DNA of 64,000 bases. It comes from Colwellia psychrerythraea 34H (GTDB taxonomy: Bacteria; Pseudomonadota; Gammaproteobacteria; Enterobacterales; Alteromonadaceae). Shown here one piece after another: positions 54,920 through 63,563 of this stretch; position 1 is the first letter of the stretch; the number at the start of each line of letters is the position of its first letter. The notes under the pieces are model-generated. The model ran no database searches and had not been told where the DNA came from. It worked only from the letters and a program-made list of their open reading frames with translations. Location: positions 2,542,001-2,606,000 of the forward strand of contig NC_003910.7 of the NCBI RefSeq assembly GCF_000012325.1, written 5' to 3'. A program made the position numbers and the translations under genes.

Positions 54920-57900
54920 GCCAAGTTAATCGAATCGCTGGAAGCAGCAAACGCATTAATCGCAACCGCACCTTAACCTTTAGCTTTAACGGCAAAGAAT
55001 ATACAGGTTTTGAAGGCGATACCGTCGCATCAGCCTTGTTAGCTAATGGTGTTGATGTCGTTGGGCGTAGTTTTAAGTACTCACGTCCTCGCGGTATTAT
55101 TACCAGTGACTCGCAAGAGCCGAACGCCATTTTTCAAATTGGCTCGACGCAAGCGACCACTATTCCTAACCCACGCGCGACACAAACCGACTTGTACCAA
55201 GGATTAACCGCAAGCTCAACCAACGGTTGGCCTAATGTTGATTTCGATTTAATGGGCACCGTGGGCAAATTAGGTGGCTCGATGATGCCGCCCGGGTTTT
55301 ATTACAAAACCTTTATGTTTCCACAATCGTTATGGATGTCATACGAGCACTTAATTCGCAAAGGCGCTGGTTTAGGGGCAAGTCCTCAGCAAAATGACCC
55401 GGACAGTTATGACAAAATGCACCATCATTGTGATGTGATGATTGTCGGTGGTGGTCCTGCGGGCTTAGCCGCAGCGTTATCTGCTGCGCAAACAGGCGCA
55501 CGCGTTATCATCAGTGATGAGCAAAATGAATTTGGCGGCAGTTTATTATGCTCAACGCAGCAAATAGATGGCCAATTGCCGAGTCAATGGGTAGAAAAAA
55601 CCGTGGCACAGCTTAGCGAGATGGATAACGTGATGTTACTTCCTCGCAGCACGGTGTTTGGTTATTACGACCATAACCTAGTGGGCATTAATGAACGTCG
55701 CACCGACCATTTAGGTGAGCATCAACTGCAAAGCACCCGTCAACGCGTGCATAAAGTGCGCGCTAAACAAGTGATTTTAGCCACCGGTGCTCATGAGCGT
55801 CCGCTTGTTTATGGTAACAATGACGTGCCAGGTTGTATGTTAGCCAATGCAATTTCTACCTACATTAATCGCTATGATGTAGTACCAGGCAAGCAATTGG
55901 TGTTAATGACCACCAATGATAATGCCTACAAAACCGCGATTGATTGGCATCAAGCCGGTCGTAAAGTGGTCGCTATCGTTGATACGCGAAGCACCTCAAA
56001 TGGCGACTTGGTCAATAAGGTCAAAAAACTGGGCATCGATATCATCTTTGGCCATGGCGTGATTGAAGTCAAAGGCAGCAAACGCGTCAAAGGCGTTGAG
56101 GTTGCGCCAATCAATGCGAGTAATCACAGTGTTACTGGTCCAGCGAAACATATTGTCTGTGATACGGTTGCCAGCTCAGGTGGTTGGAGCCCTGTTATTC
56201 ATTTGTCATCACACACAGGCTCGCGTCCGGTGTGGAACGACGACATTGCGGGGTTTGTACCCGGTGATACCGTGCAAAAGCAACACAGTTGCGGTGGACT
56301 GGAAGGCGTTTACGCGTTATCAAAAGTCATCAGTGATGGTTTCACCACTGGCGCTGTCGCAGCAGAGGCCGCAGGCAAAGGTGATGGACGTTATGCGGGG
56401 AACTCGCCAACAACCAGCGACCCACAAGAAGATGCGTCCATGGCGCTGTTTCACATACCGCACAGTAAAAAAACCAGTCGCGCGCCAAAACAGTTTGTTG
56501 ATTATCAAAATGATGTCACCGCCGCAGGTATTGAACTGGCAAACCGTGAAGGCTTTGAATCGATTGAGCATGTCAAACGCTACACCGCGTTAGGTTTTGG
56601 TACGGACCAAGGCAAGTTAGGTAATATCAACGGCATGGCAATTACCGCTAAATCGTTAGGTAAAACTATCCCTGAAACGGGCACCACTATCTTCCGCCCT
56701 ATGTATACCCCCACCACGTTTGGCGCCTTAGCGGGTGCGGATGTGAAGCACTTGTTCGACCCAGCACGTTTTAGCGCTATGCATAAATGGCATTTAGAAA
56801 ATGGCGCTGAGTTTGAAGATGTTGGCCAATGGAAACGCCCGTGGTACTTCCCACAGCCAGGCGAAACCATGCAGCAATCACTCGAGCGTGAATGTTTAGC
56901 AACACGTAACAGTGTCGGTATTTTAGATGCTTCGACCTTAGGTAAAATTGATATTCAAGGCAAAGATGCACGCGAATTTTTAAACCGCGTCTATACCAAC
57001 CCATGGAGCAAGTTAGGCGTAGGCAAATGTCGCTACGGCGTTATGTGTAAAGAAGACGGTATGGTCTTTGATGATGGGGTTACCGTCTGTCTTGACGATA
57101 ATCGTTTTATCATGACCACCACCACTGGCGGGGCGGCGGGCGTATTGCAATGGTTAGAGCTATGGCATCAAACCGAGTGGCCTGAGCTGGAGGTGTATTT
57201 CTCAACCGTGACTGACCATTGGTCAACCATGACTATCTCAGGACCTAACTCTCGTAAAGTCTTGGAGAAAATCTGTGATATTGATGTCAGTAATGACAGT
57301 TTCAAGTACATGGATTGGCGCGCAGCGACGGTTGCGGGGGTTAAAGCACGCATTTTCCGTATCTCGTTTACCGGCGAGCTGTCGTTTGAAATTAACGTGC
57401 AAGCAAACTATGGCATGCATGCCTGGAAAGCGGTGATGGCGGCGGGTGAAGAATTTAATATCACCCCGTATGGCACCGAAACCATGCATATTTTACGTGC
57501 AGAAAAAGGCTTTATCATTGTCGGACAAGACACCGATGGCTCGGTGACACCACAAGATTTAGACATGGACTGGGTTGTGGGTAAGAAAAAAGACTTTAGC
57601 TTTATTGGTAAACGCTCTTGGACGCGCTTTGACAATAAACGTGACGATCGTAAACAAATGGTGGGCTTGAAACCGAAAGACCCTACTTTTGTACTGCCTG
57701 AAGGCGCACAAATTGTCTTTGAGAAAAACCAATCCATCCCAATGAAAATGGTGGGTCACGTTACCTCAAGTTATTACAGTGCTTGTATGGGCTACTCGTT
57801 TGCCTTAGCAGTCGTTAAAGGCGGTATTAGCCGCAAAGGTGAGAGTGTCTATTTGCCATTAAGTGATGGCACCACCGTGGAAGCTGAAATTTGCAGCCCA

Positions 57901-57939
57901 GTATTTTATGATCCAAAGGGAGACCGTCAAAATGTCTAA
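54916..57939 (+). CDS. soxA: Sarcosine oxidase, alpha subunit
   Basis: A 1,007-residue subunit. N-terminal 2Fe-2S-ferredoxin-like fold without Fe-S (YTGFEGDTVASALLANGVDV), a Rossmann domain binding NAD+ (MIVGGGPAGLAAALSAAQTG near 175), and a C-terminal GcvT-like folate-binding domain from about 610 on (ISGPNSRKVLEKICD, ISFTGELSFEINV). The folate domain takes the methyl-derived one-carbon unit to yield 5,10-methylene-THF. It starts inside the last codons of soxD and its stop lies inside the first codons of soxG. Confidence 0.97.
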   Translation: MSQVNRIAGSSKRINRNRTLTFSFNGKEYTGFEGDTVASALLANGVDVVGRSFKYSRPRGIITSDSQEPNAIFQIGSTQATTIPNPRATQTDLYQGLTASSTNGWPNVDFDLMGTVGKLGGSMMPPGFYYKTFMFPQSLWMSYEHLIRKGAGLGASPQQNDPDSYDKMHHHCDVMIVGGGPAGLAAALSAAQTGARVIISDEQNEFGGSLLCSTQQIDGQLPSQWVEKTVAQLSEMDNVMLLPRSTVFGYYDHNLVGINERRTDHLGEHQLQSTRQRVHKVRAKQVILATGAHERPLVYGNNDVPGCMLANAISTYINRYDVVPGKQLVLMTTNDNAYKTAIDWHQAGRKVVAIVDTRSTSNGDLVNKVKKLGIDIIFGHGVIEVKGSKRVKGVEVAPINASNHSVTGPAKHIVCDTVASSGGWSPVIHLSSHTGSRPVWNDDIAGFVPGDTVQKQHSCGGLEGVYALSKVISDGFTTGAVAAEAAGKGDGRYAGNSPTTSDPQEDASMALFHIPHSKKTSRAPKQFVDYQNDVTAAGIELANREGFESIEHVKRYTALGFGTDQGKLGNINGMAITAKSLGKTIPETGTTIFRPMYTPTTFGALAGADVKHLFDPARFSAMHKWHLENGAEFEDVGQWKRPWYFPQPGETMQQSLERECLATRNSVGILDASTLGKIDIQGKDAREFLNRVYTNPWSKLGVGKCRYGVMCKEDGMVFDDGVTVCLDDNRFIMTTTTGGAAGVLQWLELWHQTEWPELEVYFSTVTDHWSTMTISGPNSRKVLEKICDIDVSNDSFKYMDWRAATVAGVKARIFRISFTGELSFEINVQANYGMHAWKAVMAAGEEFNITPYGTETMHILRAEKGFIIVGQDTDGSVTPQDLDMDWVVGKKKDFSFIGKRSWTRFDNKRDDRKQMVGLKPKDPTFVLPEGAQIVFEKNQSIPMKMVGHVTSSYYSACMGYSFALAVVKGGISRKGESVYLPLSDGTTVEAEICSPVFYDPKGDRQNV

Positions 57940-58528
57940 CTCAATCCAGGTAGAATCGCCGCTACACCATGCTCAACTTGACCAATTAATTGGCCAATCA
58001 AGCGCGGGTGGCATTGTCTTGCATGAGCATAAGTTATTGGGTCACCTTAACTTACGTGGCAACTGTGCGGATGCTGAATTTTTAGCTGGTGTACAAGAAG
58101 CACTCGGGGTCGCACTGCCTATTACGCCGTGTAGCAGCGCCAAGAGTGAGCTCGCACAAATCATGTGGTTAGCGCCCGATGAATGGTTAATTATTGTCGC
58201 CTCAGGCAATGAAGATGAAGTCGAGCAAAAGCTGCGTTCGTATTTAACCGGCCACTTTGCCGTCAGTGATATCAGTGGCGCGCAAACTCTGATTGAACTG
58301 AGTGGTGAGCATGTTATCGACTTGATGAAAAAATCAACTGGTTATGATTTACACCTGGATAGCTTTCCCGTGGGTAAAGTCGTGGGTACCACCTTTGCTA
58401 AAACGGGTGCGCATATCTTGCGCGTGAGCGAAGATTCGTTTCAGCTGGTGGTACGTCGCAGTTTTTCTGACTATGTGTGGTTATGGATCCAACAAGGTAG
58501 CCAAGAATACGGCCTGACGATCGTTTAA
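57932..58528 (+). CDS. soxG: Sarcosine oxidase, gamma subunit
   Basis: A 198-residue subunit with a GcvT-like partial fold. The start at 57932 is chosen over an earlier in-frame ATG at 57863 because GGGAG lies nine bases upstream and soxA ends just after it. Key segments are GHLNLRGNCADAEFLAGVQEALG, cut short here as the family N-terminal block, plus LAPDEWLIIVASG and VGTTFAKTGAHILRV. It completes the operon soxBDAG. A strong hairpin follows before purU. Confidence 0.95.
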   Translation: MSNSIQVESPLHHAQLDQLIGQSSAGGIVLHEHKLLGHLNLRGNCADAEFLAGVQEALGVALPITPCSSAKSELAQIMWLAPDEWLIIVASGNEDEVEQKLRSYLTGHFAVSDISGAQTLIELSGEHVIDLMKKSTGYDLHLDSFPVGKVVGTTFAKTGAHILRVSEDSFQLVVRRSFSDYVWLWIQQGSQEYGLTIV

Positions 58529-58548
58529 CGCTTGTTTAGCTAAAACCA

Positions 58549-58602
58549 ATCGCCCCTTAACGCACATTGTTTGTTGTTTCAATGCGCGTTAAGGGTAGCG
58601 AT
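58549..58602. other. Long interrupted hairpin between soxG and purU
   Basis: Three paired blocks separated by small interior loops: ATCGC with GCGAT, CCCTTAACGC with GCGTTAAGGG, CATTG with CAATG, closing a 10-base T/G loop. That is 20 paired bases in 54. There is no T-run after it. It may be a processing or attenuation element within the operon. Confidence 0.6.
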
Positions 58603-58700
58603 CACTCATTATAAAACCGCTTATGTTTAACTGAATAGCTTGAATGCATAAAATCATTCTGTTCAAACTAAGCGGTTTTCACTTCAAAATAGGATCGAAC

Positions 58701-59579
58701 ATGTCCGATATCAAACCTGTATCGCAAACGCATATTATTACCGCAGATTGTCCTAGTCGGCCGGGAACGGTTGATGTGGTGACCCGTTTTTTGTGCGAAA
58801 AAGGCTTCTATATTAATGAAATTCACTCGTTTGATGATACCGCGGTCAATCGTTTTTTCATCCGCATAGAATTTAGAGCACAGACGGCGACAGACTTTAG
58901 CGCTGAAACCTTTAGCCAAGAGTTTGAGCAACGCGCCAGTGAATTTGAGATGCAATGGCAACTAGCCTCCAGTCCGTATAAATCTAAAGTTGTGATCATG
59001 GTGTCCAAACACGATCATTGCTTGAATGACTTATTATACCGTTATCGCACCGGCGATTTGGATATAGAGATCCCCGCGATCATCTCTAATCACCCAGATT
59101 TAGAAGAGCTCGCTAAATGGCATGGAATTCCTTATTACCACCTGCCCATCACGAAGGACACTAAACCTGAGCAAGAAGCCAAGGTATGGCAGATAATTCA
59201 AGAATCTGATGCGGACTTGGTGGTATTAGCGCGTTATATGCAGGTCTTATCGAGCGATTTGTGTCAGAAGTTGTCCGGTAAAGCCATTAATATTCACCAC
59301 TCGTTATTACCAGGCTTTAAGGGCGCAAGACCGTATTTTCAAGCCTATGACCGCGGCATTAAGTTAGTGGGCGCGACTGCGCATTATGTCAGTGATGACC
59401 TCGATGAAGGGCCAATCATCAGCCAAGGCGTTGAGACGGTTGACCACGGTTATTATCCTAAAGACTTAGCGGCTAAAGGACGTGATATAGAATGTTTAAC
59501 GCTGTCGCGTGCGGTGCGTTGTCATATTGAACATCGCATATTCATGTACGGGAAAAAGACTGTGGTCTTTTCTAAGTAG
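58701..59579 (+). CDS. purU: Formyltetrahydrofolate deformylase
   Basis: Hydrolyses 10-formyl-THF to formate and THF. 292 residues with ATG 58701 (AGGATCG upstream), near the usual 280. N-terminal ACT domain (HIITADCPSRPGTVDVVTRF), then the formyl-transferase fold with catalytic Asn197 and His199 in AINIHHSLLPGFKGARPY and Asp in the GATAHYVSDDLDEGPIISQ block. In sox loci PurU drains excess one-carbon units and regenerates THF for sarcosine oxidase. Followed by a terminator. Confidence 0.96.
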   Translation: MSDIKPVSQTHIITADCPSRPGTVDVVTRFLCEKGFYINEIHSFDDTAVNRFFIRIEFRAQTATDFSAETFSQEFEQRASEFEMQWQLASSPYKSKVVIMVSKHDHCLNDLLYRYRTGDLDIEIPAIISNHPDLEELAKWHGIPYYHLPITKDTKPEQEAKVWQIIQESDADLVVLARYMQVLSSDLCQKLSGKAINIHHSLLPGFKGARPYFQAYDRGIKLVGATAHYVSDDLDEGPIISQGVETVDHGYYPKDLAAKGRDIECLTLSRAVRCHIEHRIFMYGKKTVVFSK

Positions 59580-59598
59580 CGGGCTTTTTATCAGCAGT

Positions 59599-59648
59599 AA
59601 ACAACGACAATGTTTATGAACTTTAGCGTAAGTATTGTCGCTGTTTTT
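59599..59648 (+). terminator. Probable terminator after purU
   Basis: CGACAAT (59605-59611) pairs with ATTGTCG (59634-59640); AACA on the outer left pairs with TGTT at 59642-59645 and a T-run follows. Confidence 0.65.
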
Positions 59649-59742
59649 AAAGTCTTTACCTCATTTTAATAGCGCGCTTTGTCTTTTATTCGGGGCACTT
59701 TAGAAAAATGAAGTGATGAGCAATAGTGAAAAGGATATATAG

Positions 59743-60339
59743 ATGTCAATGACAGTAGCAAGTAAACATGACGTACGCGCAGTAAGGGCTATTGGCATAG
59801 GTGCGCAGCTAAAGTCGATCCGAATGAGGAACAAGCTAACCCTTAAAGAAGCAGGTAACCTGACTAACTTGGCGCCTTCAACTTTATCTAAAATTGAGAA
59901 TGAACAAATTTCGCCAACCTTTACTGTGATGCAAAAGTTAGCAACTGGTTTAAATATTGAGTTACCACAATTATTTACTAAACCAACAGTGGCTCAAGCA
60001 GTTGGCCGCCGTGATGTAACGTTAAAGGGGCAAGGTAATTATCATTTAACTTCCACGTATGAGCATGAGTTACTGTCCACGCAATTTAGCCATAAAAAAA
60101 TGATGCCATACAAATGCAGAGTTCACGCGCGAAGTTTCAATGACTTCGGTGAATGGGTACGCCATAGTGGTGAAGAGTACATGTTAGTGCTTGAAGGGGA
60201 GGTACAATTGCTTACCGAATTCTATGAACCCGTGAATTTAGTAGAAGGCGATAGCGTCTATTATGATGCAATGATGGGGCATTTAGTTATTTCTGTGAGT
60301 GACCATGATGCACAAATTCTCTGGGTAACCACCAAGTAG
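59743..60339 (+). CDS. XRE-cupin transcriptional regulator
   Basis: A 198-residue regulator: HTH_3 domain at about 18-76 (GAQLKSIRMRNKLTLKEAGN, APSTLSKIENEQISPTFTVM), then a cupin domain from about 125 (HSGEEYMLVLEGEVQLLTEF). This architecture is common for regulators of amine and amino-acid use (PuuR type). It follows the sox-purU operon after a terminator, so it is a candidate local regulator, possibly sensing sarcosine, dimethylglycine or glycine. Its higher-GC context is less marked than in the sox genes. Confidence 0.88.
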   Translation: MSMTVASKHDVRAVRAIGIGAQLKSIRMRNKLTLKEAGNLTNLAPSTLSKIENEQISPTFTVMQKLATGLNIELPQLFTKPTVAQAVGRRDVTLKGQGNYHLTSTYEHELLSTQFSHKKMMPYKCRVHARSFNDFGEWVRHSGEEYMLVLEGEVQLLTEFYEPVNLVEGDSVYYDAMMGHLVISVSDHDAQILWVTTK

Positions 60340-60352
60340 TTTGGGTATATGG

Positions 60353-62020
60353 CTAACTACATGCAGCCAAACCCTTTATTGATTTCTTATCCTGTTTGTA
60401 TTTATACATTCGTTGGTCAGCTAGTGATAAACACTCTGATTGATTTAGCGTTTCAAAACTGGTGGCAATACCAAAACTAAGCCCAGCTTCGCTCCATCCT
60501 CTGTGCTGTAGCTCTTTTTCTGTTTGAAGCAGTAGATCAGACAATTTCGTGATTATCGCTTCGGTTTGTTGCACATTTTCAATATCGACTACCCAAATAA
60601 ATTCATCACCACCACAGCGATATATAGATCCAAGTTCTTGCAGTTTCTTTTGCATTATATTGGCTGTAGCAATGAGCACTTTATCGCCTTCTTCATGGCC
60701 GAGTTTGTCATTAATTTTTTTAAACCCATCAAGGTCAATGAAAGTGATGCAGTAGGGGCCTTTTAAACTAGCCAGCTTTTCATTTTGAGCAAAACGGTTG
60801 CCTATTTGCGTTAATGGGTCGATACGAGAAATAGCATAACTGCGATGAAACTCTTTTTGTTGAATTTGCAGCCACTCTGATAAAGAAAGCAGAATGCACA
60901 TACAATCAATAGTTAATGCAATTTGCACAATCACTTCGAGTGAAATATTCCAGTCAATTTTATAGAGGTGAGATAAAATATAGCCAGCTAAAGTGAAACC
61001 ATATACAAGGTTGCCTATTAAGTAATACTTCGCCCTGAAGTCATTTTTAGCGAGCATAAATATACCGGTACCAATACAAAGAGGAATCCATATAGTTGCG
61101 ATGATATGCGATATTAAGAAGCTCTGCGTAAAGGGGATAAAAGGCATAATAATACCTAAACTAAAGCAGACTATTGATAGTAAGTTAAATGTTAAGGTCA
61201 ACTTAGGGTGTTTTTGAGGGCAGTTAAACAGCAACTTAGTGAACTGGCTGGCAGAGGCGATAGCAAAAGGAAAGATAATGATGCCGCTATAAACAGGATT
61301 AAATGCAGACACAGTCAATAAATGGCCAAAGCTTCCTGATGCAGTAAACCAACCTAGGCCTTGTATGCCAATATACCCGGTACAAGCCAAGGTAACTAAA
61401 TACTTGGTTCTGAGGTAAATGAAGAAAGCGATTAAGGCTAGCGTCATCATTACTGTAAATGAAATTGTGGAGATACTATTGGTTATAAACTGTTTTTTGT
61501 AGAACTCTTTTTTACTGTAAAGTTCTACCACGACGGGTGTTGCAAACATTTTAGCTTGAATATAAACCCAAAGCGTACCACTTTCGTTTTGGTTTAATAG
61601 CAAAGAAAAAGCTTGTGAATGAGCCAGCTTTGGATTTTCACTTCCCATGTGGCCGAAGCTTTCTAATACTATTGGTTCGCCATGTTCAGGTTGCCAATAA
61701 GCTGTCCCTATATCTAAGTAAACCGCATGAATATTAACAAACCAAGTATCTTTTTGACCTTTGGTATTGGTTAATTTAATCTTTGAAATATAAGCGCCAC
61801 TACCGCCGAACGTAGACGTGACTCTATTGGCATTTTGGTGCAATTGACTTAATGCTAAAAAGCTAGGATTGGTGTCGAGGGACTGAGTTTTAAACCAAAG
61901 GTCATGTTCATTTAATTCAATTTTATTTCGATTATCCAATGCTACAAAGGGTTGTGCATTGATAGAATTGGCGATCATTGAGAATAAGAAAAGAACAAGT
62001 AATGCAGAGTATTTTGTCAT
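60353..62020 (-). CDS. 7TMR-DISM diguanylate cyclase (GGDEF)
   Basis: A membrane sensor predicted to make cyclic di-GMP. 555 residues from ATG 62020, chosen because it starts a clean signal peptide (SALLVLFLFSMIANSINA); an in-frame ATG at 62068 would add 16 residues and has AAGGA only at long distance. An extracellular 7TMR-DISMED2-like beta domain spans about 35-180, seven helices 185-385, then a GGDEF domain with RCGGDEFIWVV at about 467-471. The A-site is intact, so it should be active. The five-residue-upstream I-site (RxxD) is missing, so product inhibition at that site is not expected. Convergent with the XRE-cupin gene. Confidence 0.9.
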   Translation of the reverse strand: MTKYSALLVLFLFSMIANSINAQPFVALDNRNKIELNEHDLWFKTQSLDTNPSFLALSQLHQNANRVTSTFGGSGAYISKIKLTNTKGQKDTWFVNIHAVYLDIGTAYWQPEHGEPIVLESFGHMGSENPKLAHSQAFSLLLNQNESGTLWVYIQAKMFATPVVVELYSKKEFYKKQFITNSISTISFTVMMTLALIAFFIYLRTKYLVTLACTGYIGIQGLGWFTASGSFGHLLTVSAFNPVYSGIIIFPFAIASASQFTKLLFNCPQKHPKLTLTFNLLSIVCFSLGIIMPFIPFTQSFLISHIIATIWIPLCIGTGIFMLAKNDFRAKYYLIGNLVYGFTLAGYILSHLYKIDWNISLEVIVQIALTIDCMCILLSLSEWLQIQQKEFHRSYAISRIDPLTQIGNRFAQNEKLASLKGPYCITFIDLDGFKKINDKLGHEEGDKVLIATANIMQKKLQELGSIYRCGGDEFIWVVDIENVQQTEAIITKLSDLLLQTEKELQHRGWSEAGLSFGIATSFETLNQSECLSLADQRMYKYKQDKKSIKGLAACS

Positions 62021-62311
62021 AGTGTTAACGTATTTTAGGATGCCAATACCTAGTTGAGCGTTATACATAAATTTAAAATATCCTTATAACAAGTTAATAC
62101 TACACACTATATATTATGTAAAATAAACAATAATATAACAAGAAGACAACTAAAATAATTGATTAAAAATCAGAGTGTAATATTCAGGATCATGTTTGCT
62201 ATAAACTTGTAGGGAATCTCTCTGTATTAAGTGCTTTACCATTAATAAAAGGGGCAGGGATGTTAATTATTAATTGGATTGCCATATATTCTCTGATGAA
62301 CAACATGTCAT

Positions 62312-62333
62312 ATTACTGAGAAGTCTCAGTAAT
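62312..62333. repeat. 22-bp palindrome, copy 1
   Basis: Arms ATTACTGAGA and TCTCAGTAAT around a central AG make a perfect palindrome. It is one of three related copies in the spacer between the GGDEF gene and the gene at 62576. Confidence 0.8.
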
Positions 62334-62405
62334 AACCCGAAAACCATCTGTATTTAATGTAATATATTGATAGTATTAGTAATTGTATTTAATTCTATGT
62401 TGGAC

Positions 62406-62427
62406 ATTACTGAGACTTCTTAGTAAT
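62406..62427. repeat. 22-bp palindrome, copy 2
   Basis: Left arm ATTACTGAGA and right arm TCTTAGTAAT around CT, one mismatch. The symmetry extends to flanking bases (GG-CATT and AATG-CC). Confidence 0.75.
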
Positions 62428-62521
62428 GCCCAAATACTGAAAATAATAAAATATTTTTAGTATATAAAGCTTTGAAATTATGGGATATTAATGTCAATTA
62501 AATAAATATTATGGGGCTGAT

Positions 62522-62543
62522 ATTACTGAGAAGTCTCCATAAT
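62522..62543. repeat. 22-bp palindrome, copy 3
   Basis: Left arm ATTACTGAGA and right arm TCTCCATAAT around AG, two mismatches. It ends 32 bases before the ATG at 62576. The remainder of the 555-base spacer from 62021 is AT-rich with no gene seen. Confidence 0.7.
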
Positions 62544-62575
62544 AAGCTGTTATATAAAACGAGACTGTTCGGTGC

Positions 62576-62959
62576 ATGCATAAATTTTTAAATCGATTAT
62601 CACTTCTACTAATAGTTATTGCTTATGCGTTTGGCTATTTTGAAACTCAAAATATAGTTAACGCATCTAACGCATCTAACGCATCCCTACCAATAGAAGA
62701 TCTATTTGAGCAGCGTTACCTATTAGAGTTGAAAGTAGGTATGTTTTTATTGTTGCCTTGTTCTTATTGGTCTTATCATTGGTTTAAAACCTTTAAAAAT
62801 TGGCCTTCAGATCAAAGTACGACTTTATTTGGTAAAACATTCGCAAATGGAAATAGCTTAATACTTAAATTATTGCTCGGTTCATTTGTTATTCTTGGTA
62901 CTTTTTCGCCATGCTTACTTTCATTCTATATGGCGAGTGTATTTAAAAGTTTTATATAA
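62576..62959 (+). CDS. Small membrane protein, 127 aa, unknown function
   Basis: Three hydrophobic segments: LSLLLIVIAYAFGYF near the start, VGMFLLLPCSYWSYHWF in the middle and LLLGSFVILGTFSPCLLSFYM at the end. Between the first two lies NASNASNAS, coded by three 9-base repeats. The protein is probably in the inner membrane. No family recognised. Three palindromes precede it and an attC-like spacer begins at its stop codon. Confidence 0.6.
   Translation: MHKFLNRLSLLLIVIAYAFGYFETQNIVNASNASNASLPIEDLFEQRYLLELKVGMFLLLPCSYWSYHWFKTFKNWPSDQSTTLFGKTFANGNSLILKLLLGSFVILGTFSPCLLSFYMASVFKSFI
62660..62686 (+). repeat. 9-bp tandem repeat, three copies, in frame
   Basis: AACGCATCT twice and AACGCATCC once, coding Asn-Ala-Ser three times. 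As the unit is a multiple of three, copy-number changes keep the frame. Confidence 0.9.
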
Positions 62960-63052
62960 CAAGTCATTAAAGCAGGAAAAAAGCAGTTGCTTTTGCTCCT
63001 GAATCGCTAATTTTAACCAACTATTTTATTGCCCGCTAATGGGGCGTTATGT
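62957..63052 (+). repeat. attC-like spacer
   Basis: Begins TAACAAG over the preceding stop codon and ends ATGGGGCGTTATG. Interior arms AAAGCAG and CTGCTTTT-like bases and AGCAG/TTGCT pairs can fold. It precedes the DUF6176-like gene. Confidence 0.55.
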
Positions 63053-63068
63053 TTTTCTAGAGGTTTGA

Positions 63069-63416
63069 GTGCAATCTAAGTTATTAAAAATCAAATTGAA
63101 TCCCAATTCTCGAAGCCATTTAGATACTTTGATCTCTTATATGCGCGAAAATATTGAGTTTCCAAAAAGTGAAATGGAGCAAAAAGGTTACTTTTGGGAT
63201 TCTGTATTTTATGAAAAAGAAGATAAATTTGAATGCATCTATATCGTTATCAAGTCCGATGATTTTTCTAATATAATGATGGATGAAAGTGAATTAGTAG
63301 TATCTCCTTTTAGAGATGTTTATGAAAAATTTAGAACTACTTGTTGGGCTCCTGGGCCTTATATAGATTTGGAACCGATATTTTGTTTTAATTCATCATT
63401 AACTTTTTCAGGTTAA
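63069..63416 (+). CDS. DUF6176-like protein, 115 aa
   Basis: A soluble protein starting with GTG (AGAGG five bases upstream). The family feel is in KLLKIKLNPNSRSHLDTL, NIEFPKSEMEQKGYFWDSVF and IYIVIKSDDFSNIM; the match to DUF6176 is from memory. Function unknown. Attachment-site-like spacers lie on both sides, so it has the layout of a gene cassette. Confidence 0.7.
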   Translation: MQSKLLKIKLNPNSRSHLDTLISYMRENIEFPKSEMEQKGYFWDSVFYEKEDKFECIYIVIKSDDFSNIMMDESELVVSPFRDVYEKFRTTCWAPGPYIDLEPIFCFNSSLTFSG

Positions 63417-63436
63417 AGTAGAGTAATCAAAAGATA

Positions 63437-63540
63437 ATAAGCTGTTCAAGCGGGACAAATTACAATTGTCAGTTTCCACTCTGATCTTGTACCGCTTTGG
63501 AGCACAGTTATTTAATTGTTACTAAATAGGTTAATCAATG
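63437..63540 (+). repeat. attC-like spacer
   Basis: Arms AAGCGGGACAA (63448-63458) and TTGTACCGCTT (63487-63497) pair at 10 of 11 positions, with an inner ACAAATTACAATTGT palindrome-like part. Such an imperfect stem with one unpaired base is typical of attC sites. The right boundary is less clear than in the others. Confidence 0.45.
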
Positions 63541-63563
63541 CACAGACGGATTGGAGATAAATA

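Noticed and set aside
58549..58602. Glycine riboswitch between soxG and purU
   Set aside because: Sequence lacks the tandem glycine aptamer layout; only a simple interrupted hairpin is visible.
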